Positions 50,101 through 60,600 of a stretch of DNA of 64,000 nucleotides are shown piece by piece. Location: assembly GCF_021130785.1 (NCBI RefSeq), contig NW_025777469.1, positions 1 to 64,000 on the forward strand, written 5' to 3'. Position 1 is the stretch's first letter. Every line of letters starts with the position of its first letter. The notes beneath the pieces were generated by a model. It did not search any database, was not told where the DNA came from, and was given only the letters and a program-made list of their open reading frames with translations. Source of the stretch: Homalodisca vitripennis (Eukaryota > Arthropoda > Insecta > Hemiptera > Cicadellidae). Made by a program: the position numbers and the translations under genes.

Positions 50101-53100
50101 CGTTTAAGACAGTTAGTGATCCCGCTGATTGTGAGGTTCGTTCTGTAATAAGATTTTTGAAAGCAAGGAATGTGAAACTGGCTGAAATTTATCGTTGAAT
50201 TTGAGATGTTTACGGGGAAGACGTGATGAGTAAAGGAATGGTGAGAAAGCGGGTTAGAATGTTCAATGGCGGTCGAAAAAATTTGCATGATGAGAATCAG
50301 AGCGGTCAGCCTTCTCTCAACACCAAAGATCTGGTTAGTGCAGTTGACGAAAAAAGAGAACAGAGGTTTCACTTTGACAATGCTATCTGACGATTTCCAT
50401 CAAATTTCACACACTATTTTGTACAAAATTGTTACGGATCGCTTAGGTTATCGCAAGTTGTGCTCCAGAAGGGTTCCAAAAATGCTCACTGTCGTGCACA
50501 AAACCAAGAGACTCGGAAGAGCTTTGACTTTTCTCACACGGTACAGTAATGAAGGTGAGGATTTTTTAAACAAATTTGTGACAGGTGATGAAACTTGGGT
50601 CCGTCATGTCACACCGGAATCGAAACAACAGTCAATGGAGTGGTGACACACACAATCCCCAAAGAAACAAAATTTCAAGACGACAATGTCTGCATAAAAA
50701 ATTATGTGCACTGTCTTTTGGGATCGGAAAGGTGTTTTGCTGATTGATTTTCTCCCAAGAGGTAAAACCATTAATGCGGCAAGGTATAGCAGAACCTTAA
50801 GAAAACTAAGGTAACGGAATTGTGTTGCTCCACGACAATCTCGGCCCCATACCGCTGGTGACACTCAAACATTGGTTCGAGAATTTTGTTGGGAGTAGTT
50901 CGATCACCCACCCTACAGCCCGGACTTGGCACAGTCTCGCTACCACTTGTTCCTGCACATGAGTGCAAGATTCTAGATTTACTGTTCGAGATTTACTTAA
51001 ATGTCTAACCAAAAGTTGAAACATATTATCAGTCATTGTGCAATTATGGATCGCAATCTTCTAAAAATCTATCTGGGTATGAAAACAGACTATAGTAAGA
51101 AATTGATAAAAGTGATTTCAGATCATTACAGCTAACGTGGCAAAAGTAAATAACAACTGTTAAATTTCACATAGCCGTAACTTTGAAACTGTTTGAAATA
51201 TTTGGGAGAAAATTGGTAATTTTCTGAATTTATATGATGAAGACTACCTTCATACCAAATTTCATCATGGTGAAGTAAATTCTTTTATTTTAGTATGTTG
51301 ATTTCATACGGAATGACCCAGTTGTTTCATCTGAGAAAACAATGTTGTTTAACGTAATTGTATATTATTAATGTTCCACATCATTATTTCACAAAATTCT
51401 ACTCAACGATCAAAATCGTCCTCACTTAGCTCATGAACTAAATGACTTGTACGCTTTATAACCACTGTCATGTAAAACTAATGTTTGAGATATATCTAAT
51501 ATCTGAGAAACGTTTCTTGTTGAGGCATGATGATCTTCTACATCAGACTGTACAACGTCAAGTGACAATGCTTCGTTTGTAGCCGTTATTGGTCGTCCAG
51601 GTTTGGGGTGGTCTTTAACGCTGCATATTTCCTGGAAATGGATTGTTTTTTGAACTCCTTATTTAGATACAAGGGTTTTGGTTGGGATAAGTGTCATTAA
51701 AAAAATTTGTTCAGTTTAAAAGCTGAAATTACAAATTTGAAGTGTCTACATAAAAACAATAAAACATTTCTGTTTACAGTATTGTATAGAACACTTTGTT
51801 AAGCTATTTCAGTTGTGAAGCTAAATGAAGGAAAGAACCTGGAGGATTCACTTCTGGCTGGTTTATACCTTCCAGTTGAACCTACATTGGTTACAGCAAA
51901 AACCGATGTGTCACTTAACGTTGGGTAACGCTATGGCTGTCCAGGAGCTGCACATCACTAATCGCAAATGTTAAGATATTAGGTGCAAGGGTAAATCGAT
52001 AGGTCTAGTATAATGCAGGGGATGACTGTTGGAGTAGGTGGGTCCCCAAGGCAGTTGGGGCATACTACCCCTGCCTGTATAACTAGTGAGGCTGGTACAG
52101 AGCTGACTTCCCTTCTTCCTAGCAGACTAGACTGAGATTAATGTCTAAACTCCTTTCTCATGGATATTGACAGGAGGCGGCCCCTCCCTCCAACCTTACC
52201 ATCCAGAATATCCTATTACTCCTTAAGCAGAGCAAAGGTCTTTTTAGGATTAAGTGCAATTTCTCAGCTTTTTGACCTAAAATAAAAGAAAATATTGAAG
52301 ACATATTAGTAAATCAAGAATATAAGTTAATTTGCTTGTTCTATGTGATGCATAAAATACATATTTTAAGTTTTAAAATAGTTAAAAAAAAGATGTTATA
52401 CTATTTACTGTAGGCATTTTATAGAAAAGAAAATTATGTTATTTACAGAGCCTGAAAGGTCTACATTACATTAGCCTTTGTTAACTGCTCTACATCTACC
52501 TTTGGTACATGCTCTTTCATCATGTTGATTTATGGATACAAACAGTGCCTAGCAGTTTGAAATTTAATGTACTTTTATTATTAAAAAGCAGTTTTTATAT
52601 TCAGTTCTTAAGTTATATAAGAATAGAATTGGACCAAACAATATGTTTGTGATAATTTACATTAAAGAAAGTATTCATTTGTGCTATAAAGTAACATACA
52701 TTTTTATTTAGATTTTCCAAACTGAGTGTCACTTTACCATGTATCTCCTAAATTAATTTTGATATTAACTAAGGGTTAGTTTAAATAAAGTGTTTCTCTG
52801 ATATAATCAAATTAAATCTGAATCACTCTCCTCTCATGGTTTATGTTTTCACTCCTGTGTTTTTATTTTAAATGAAACAAAGTTAATTCTTCTCTTTTTT
52901 AATCAGACATATTTTGTAGTAAATGGATTTCCAGTTGTCTTCATAAATACATTTTCTAAGTACTACTTAACTTCTCTTTTTAATATCTCTTTTTCATCAT
53001 TTACCCTACATTAAAAAAAAAAATGAAGCTTGTTCATGTTATTGAATCAAAGAAATAGAAAATAATGTTAACCTTTAGCAGGCCACAATTAAATGGTTTT

Positions 53101-54617
53101 GTATGGAATCACATTTTGTAAAGTAATATTGTTTCAGACCTTTGAAACCAAAGTTTTTAAAGTTTATAATAAATGAAATCAAAAGATTTTTAAAGTAAAA
53201 AAAAAAAAATAAATAAAATGATGTTAAACAATGTTTTGTATTTACTCAAAATTTAAAAAAGTGCAATAAGAATAGTATATTCTGAATATAAAAGTATGAA
53301 TTTTGTTTCTTTGTAATATAAAAATTTGATATAAAATAATAAAACACAGATAAACATAACATTTGATTACTATAATCAAAGATATAAAACAAAATATGTT
53401 TAAAGTGATTGTAACTCCAGAGTGAGTGCAAATAGCAATGTTCTCAGATGTAATTGCCAATTGACCAAGTTGTTGGCAATGAATGAATATTAGTTGCAAT
53501 TTCCCATTCTTCACAATGTACGTAAAGACCACATTGAGTCTTGAGCTCAATCACTGTTATTTATGGTTTAGTAAACGTATATACTATATAGCCTACAATG
53601 TGTTTAAAAAAGTACAATAGATTTATAATTTTAATTGTTCCATTTTTACTTTTAACTTGACACCTATAAATTATGTATTCCGTATACAAGTCTTTTAAAT
53701 CAGAATCTAAATAAAACTTTGTTATCTTATATATCCATATTCGTCCTTGGCTCACTGGGTTAAATTGTTAATATGTTGATCTTTTCTTGCTTTTAGAGAA
53801 AGTCTTATAAATGTTGGGAAATTAGATAATCTAAATACATTTAAACTCCAATCCCAAAGCAGTGTAGATTTAGAGAAAACTAGACATGTAATTATAAATT
53901 TCATAAAGGGTATAGTTTCTAATCTCAAACGTTGTGTCGGTTTAGGAGTATTATGTGATTAGATGATTAGACTGTTTAGACAATTTTTAGTAGATTCTGT
54001 GCTACGTTTCCATTTGAAAAAGACAACAGATATTTGAAAATACTCTTAATTATATTGTCACTTGTCAATCTTTTGTGTATAGTCTATTCGATTAGTGAAA
54101 ATTCTAGAGAATTAAACTAACCTGTATAGTTTCTCATATTCCATCTGCTTTCACTGCTTGGGCAGAATATAGTTTACAATAGTGGATAGTGAAAATAGTG
54201 AATATACCAATGCAAAACTCAATTGAATATATATAGTTCTATTGTAAAATTGTATTTCAGCTATGCTCTGTTGTTATATTATACCTGACTTTATGATTAT
54301 TTACAATAGGCTAATGAAATGAGAATAGTGGATAAAAGAATTATAAGACATTGATTTTACTTTCAGCTCAGCCATGTCTGGTTCAACCGTTTCGGCATAA
54401 GACCTGATGTGCCAGAGGACTTACAGACTATTGAACCGATGGCAAAAGAAATCAACAAATTAATTGAACAACAAGTAGCCAATGGCATACCATTAAATAG
54501 AATTATATTAGGTTCGTAATAGATCTTTATTACTTTTCGTATTTAAAATAGGATACCATATTTATATAGAGAACCTTAATTTAAAATCTAGTTATCAAGG
54601 GTTGTATTATAATTAGA

Positions 54618-54654
<37 letters not shown>

Positions 54655-57600
54655 GATATAGGTTTTAGTGTTCTTTTAATAGGCTGTGCATTATTTTAGT
54701 AAAAACTTTTTTATTTTAATAATAGACATAGATTAACAGCTCAGGCCTAATGTTTTATATTATTTAATATTGTTGTATTTTGTTAAAGGTAAGATTTATT
54801 AATTAGTTCAGAACTAATTAATATGTTAATTTATTAATAACTTCGTTAAAAAGTTCTTGCATTAAAAATTCTCTTAGTTACTGTTTGTTTTATTATTACA
54901 TTGTCAATTAAATAAAAAATTCAAAATTTATTGTTAATATATAAAAATTAAGAAGATTTAAACATTTATACTGAAATAAGAGGACAATCAAACAACCTTG
55001 GGTAGGGCACAATTGTGAATGTATCATATGCTCACAAATAAGTAGGCCAATATAGAATACAGGATTACCCGATTGATATAAAATATACATATTTGCTGAA
55101 TGTAAATAAAGACAGTTTTGAAATCAATTTGACATAAAAATCACTAAAATTAAGTTCTGAGCCCATTTAACTCCTTTTTACTTTATTTTTGTCTGCATTC
55201 ATCCCAATCAATTTAATTCTTTTTATAATTCTTCCACCTGAAATAAAATCACACTGTACTCTTTATTGGATTTTGGTTTTTTTAAATTTTTTATGAGTCC
55301 AAAAATCACCAAGTAGCTCTAAATTAAATTTAACCCTTTGGGTGCCAAGGGCCGATATTATCGGCTCACTATATTTAACCAAAGCGTGCCGAGAGCCGAT
55401 ATTTTCGGCCCTTTACGTTTAACCGAAGTGTGCCGAGAGCCGATGTTTTCGGCCCATTACGTTTAACCGAAGTGTGCCGCGGGCCGATATTTTCGGCTTT
55501 GCGATTATATTATTTTTTTAAATCATATAGTAAGCGAATCTTCATAATAGATACATCAAACGAAAGGGGAAGAGTTACTTAACAAATTGATATATAACTT
55601 GTTATAGTATAAGGTCCAGGACAGTATGTGTCAAGTGCACCCGGGGTTGCCACCTTGACTGTTTCCCCCGCCACGAGTGTAAATAGACTGAACGTTTATG
55701 TAACAATGTATATATTTTATATAGAGACATTTCTTTGCATAGTTTTTTATAGACTTAGTAACATTTTTCAATAGGCCTATGCTGTAGACTATAGGCACTA
55801 AAAAATAGTGAGTGATTGGACTTTTTCTGCCTTTCAATAACTGAGGGTGAGTAAAAGCAAATAATATAAAAAAATAGGCTATTTGTCATGCTTTTATTTT
55901 TTGTGAACATGCATTAGGGTCCTAACCAATGTTTTTCAACCATCTCAATGCTAGTTTAATAAATATAGTTTTGTTTAGAAAAGTCCTTACAATAACATGC
56001 CCTTACATTACATTGTCAATATTTTAGCATTTTAGTCCAAATGTAAAGTTTTATTAAAAATCTTATAAAACTTTTATTTCTCAATATTTCTTTCTGAAAT
56101 TTTCTATATTGGTTCATAATTATACATACGAATGTAAAATGTAACATATGTTTACATAAATAGTAAAATAATATAAGTTTTCTAATTAAAAAAAAAAATA
56201 AAATAAATTTTTTTTTATTTTTTTATTTATTTTTTTAAGTTTTCTTATTTATATTTTTGGATATTATCATAAAACTTTGTTATTACATAACAGTATATTT
56301 CATAACCTACAAAACAAAACAAAAATTGTCCATTTATCAGTATTAGGATAGGAGTTATACAATTTTTAGTCTAACATAACAAAATAGCTGTTTTGTGCTT
56401 GGCACACTTGGCTGTTATAGGCCATTTACCACTGGCACTCAGGAAACACCCACAGCTCACATGCATGGCATTACTCAAAACGAATCTTGAAATTTGCTTG
56501 GCATCCAAAGGGTTAAACAGTTCTTAAAAAAAAAAAAAATGTTGGTTTTAATTCTTGTACATGTGTTCTGTCTGTTTGTTTCAACCTGTTACTGTATTTA
56601 ATCATTAAATCATATTTAGATATCATTAACACATCAAGATAAGGACTATCATGTTTTGATATACATAACCTGGAAATTAACCTTAAATCATATTTTACCA
56701 TTAATACCTTGCCAGAGATTTAAAATCCTATTCACTAATATACACAATTAGATAAAGTCGCATCACTGTTATGACTATGGTTATATGTCAAGTGAAAATG
56801 TAAAGATTAAACAATAAAAAAAAAACAGTTTAAATTAGGTTAACATAGTTATTGGGTAAGGTTATTGTAATGGTGGTTCATGCACCATTACTTCAACTTA
56901 ACATTGTTTAAATTTATCTTAATTTTTTCTTACTTGAATAACCTTATTGTAACTTATTAACATTACTTCCCCCATCGGATAACAACTCATAAATCAGTTA
57001 ACATATTGATAACTAATCAACCTTTAGTACCATTGATTAAACATCGCTAAAACTTAACAGTTCACAACAAATAAATACATTTTCAAAAATTGTCTTAAGA
57101 TTTTAAAAATAGTTATTAATAAAAAATAACCAAAGTGAGAAAAAAATCTCACCACGTGAGCAACTACGCAATATTCCGATACTCGAGCAATCGCGGGTTA
57201 ATGAAAAAATAGTGCTGGGCAGATTTTATCAAGATAAATAATAATCAATGGGTACCATTGACATACATTGCTCATCAAAACATTAGCATTAGTATGATTA
57301 AAAAATATTCCTAATATCGATTATTTCTGCATTTGTCTATATTATTATATCGATGATCTGTTAAAAAAGGTTTTTAATTTTTTAATGACTGAAGATAATC
57401 AGACAACTGTCAGATACTGCTATTACCAATACAATATTCTGTTCACAACAATGTATAAGTATTATGATACTCTCCAAAATATCTTAGTTATAAAAGATAT
57501 TTTTATCAACTGGACTACAAACCCAAAATCATAAATAAATTCCCACAATCAATACAGTGTACTTTATTAATTGATTCTATTTATATTATATTTTTGTGCT

Positions 57601-60600
57601 GTTAATATTATATTTTATATGTTATAGTTCATTTGAGCTGCTTTTCCCGTTATTAAGAATTACCACAAATAATATTTATGAGAAAAACATACTTTTCAAA
57701 TGCTTGAAATAAAAAATTGTATTTAAACTTTTAAATCACAGCTAGACAAAGCTCAGTAAATCAATTTATAAAAATCAACCAAAGGTTCCAATTGTTAAAA
57801 TGAAAATTCAAACTTTCTTTTTAAATCACTCTTACTTTCCATAAACATTATAAAACCACGGTTTTATGAAAATATTTTTACAACAAGGATTCCCTACAGA
57901 TAGATTTAAGTTAAAATAAAGTACTTACTAATATAAACGGAGAACTAAAAGTTAATTTCTTCTCAAAAATTCTAACTAAAAGATTACTTCTCGTCCCCGA
58001 ATAAACTAAAACTTAACATATCTAAGAACCAATTCAAATTAAAAAAAAAATGTTTCTCACAAATAATTCAAAACTGAAATAAAAAAAATTATATTCAAAG
58101 TTCAGTACTTACTATACGTGTTATATTAAATTACATTTTAGAAACACACCCAAATATTTTATAAAATATCAAAGTCTTATTTCTTACTGTAGACTAGGGC
58201 AGGTAGTACAGCTAAGTAAACAAGTAACCAGTATGGACCTGAAGTCTTCTCTCTCTCACTACAAACTCACTTCCGTAAACTATCCCCTCTCCTTGCTATA
58301 GGAATTACATAACATGTGTTTCTTACTGTAGACTAGGGCAGGTAGTACAGCTAAGTAAACAAGTAACCAGTATGGACCTGAAGTCTTCTCTCTCTCACTA
58401 CAAACTCACTTCCGTAAACTATCCCCTCTCCTTGCTATAGGAATTACATAACATGTGTTTCTTACTGCAGACTAGGGCAGGTAGTACAGCTAAGTAAACA
58501 AGTAACCAGTATGGACCTGAAGTCTTCTCTCTCTCACTACAAACTCACTTCCGTAAACTATCCCCTCTCTTTGCTATAGGAATTACATAACATGTGTTAG
58601 ACCTATCTATACAATAATTATTATAACTCAAACCAATTTCTGGATTAGTTTTAAAATAATTCGTGAAATGTTTATTGATATTAAATTAGATTTAATTTAG
58701 ATGAAAAAATACAGCAGAATGTTATACAACCATACATGATGCACTTCCTGTGCATTTTATTAAATTGTTATAAACAAATTATTTAGGTTTAGCCTACATT
58801 TTGTAGACAGATAGGAGCAATTACAAATACAGCTCAGTAATTCATGTGAGTAATGGATGGAGGATTGTTTTACTTTGATTTAAAATTTTAAGGTTGTTTA
58901 TGGTTAGTTATCTTAAGATACTGAATTTTTAGAAATATAGGACTCATCCTTCATTAAACTTGTTTTATAATTCACTGCAGGTTCCTTGTGTTGTAGGTGG
59001 ATTCTCCATGGGAGGAGCCATGGCCTTACATGTAGGTTACCGTTACATGCCTGGATTGGCTGGTGTATTTACACTTTCGTCTTTCTTGAATGAGAAATCT
59101 GTATTGTACGATGTAAGTACAATTTATTTATGGAAGAAAATATTTGCTTTTTATAATTGTAAATATGTTCTTTTAGCCTCATATGTTCAAATTATGCTCA
59201 ACATGTAAAAATTGGATTAGTACAAAGTTTGTTGCAGAAGATTAATAATTTGGTGACTGATGACAAAGATAAAATTTTAACCCTGGAACTGGCAAACGCC
59301 CGATATCTGGCGTTATAATATGTCTTTTATTTCTCAATATTACGTACTTAAAACACGATCAAAGAGTATCGGTATTGATACCAATTGAAAGGGGAAGGTT
59401 CAATTTATGTAAATAATACACATAAATAATTTTATCGTTTCGTTACACGTCCATACGTTTTATAATCTCTGAACTGTTTGTTTACATTCTCCCGCGTACC
59501 GCGTTAGTTGCGCGCGCAGCGATGAGCCAACGGGTTCATTCGGCTATTGTTATTTCGTCAGCTGGATGGTGTTCTGTCTGGTTTATTGTTTGTTTGAGTT
59601 CGTTGTAATGATGGTTGTGTATATGACACAATAATAGTAAGTTTTTTGTGCGTGTTTGCGTAATGGATCGTAATTTCCGGGATCGTTCATTCCGAACTGG
59701 TTCATTCAGCTATTGTTATTTTGTCAGCTGGATGGTGTTCTGTCTGGTTTATTGTTTGTTTGAGTGTTGTAATGATGGTTGTGTATATAACACAATAATA
59801 GTAAGTTTTTTGTGCGTGTTTGCGTAATGGATAGTAATTTCCGCGATCGTTCAAGTGACATTCGAGAACTAGTTGTATATGAAATAAGCAACGATGAGGA
59901 TTCCGATTTAGACATTCAATCAGAACATAATTAAACAAATATATAATAAAATATAAAAAAATAGAAAATTAATATGAACTAATAGTTAAAAGATTGTACA
60001 AATCCAAGTGAGCTTTGAAGTTCTTACTTTTGTTGGTAAGTTTCGAATGTCAGTGTATGATTTTTGTATCGTTTACCACATGTAAAAATAAATGCCTTAT
60101 AAACTATGTGTTGTTTTATTTTTACTCAGAATTAGATGCTCTTTCTTTTTTATATTTTGGATTTTGCATATCACTAAGAACAACAATTTTACAAATCAAA
60201 AACTTTGAACTAACTTTTCTTTTTTCTAAAAAAAAGTTTTTATGAAGAGGTAGAGTAAGGATATTTTTTTGTTTTAATTATATTATGTGAAAAATGTTCC
60301 TTGAACAATGCTGAATAAAAAAATATATAATATGACATAGGTACTTTATAGTAAACATGTAATAATAAAATAAATGTAAGGCAATGTATGAAGTACTAAA
60401 AGCCACTGAGAGAAATATGACCGCCAGTTCCAGGGTTAAAGGAAAATGATACTATAGATTTTTTTATTAAAAATAACTAACCTCGGTCAATTATTGAACG
60501 AGCTAAAACTAAAAACAAAAGTTGCAAGCAAATTAACAAAGAAGACAATCCTAATTATCTCACTACTGTAACTATTCCTTATGTAAAAGGAACATCAGAA

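Noticed and set aside
53069..53766. Possible further TTAA element (TTAACCTTTAGCAGG ... GGCTCACTGGGTTAA)
   Set aside because: Only the TTAACC part of the tips matches, so the inverted repeat is not convincing.
58960..59208. Open frame starting 37 bases before exon 4 and running past its donor
   Set aside because: Intron read-through; the splice sites and the GGFSMGG spacing support exon 58997-59112 instead.
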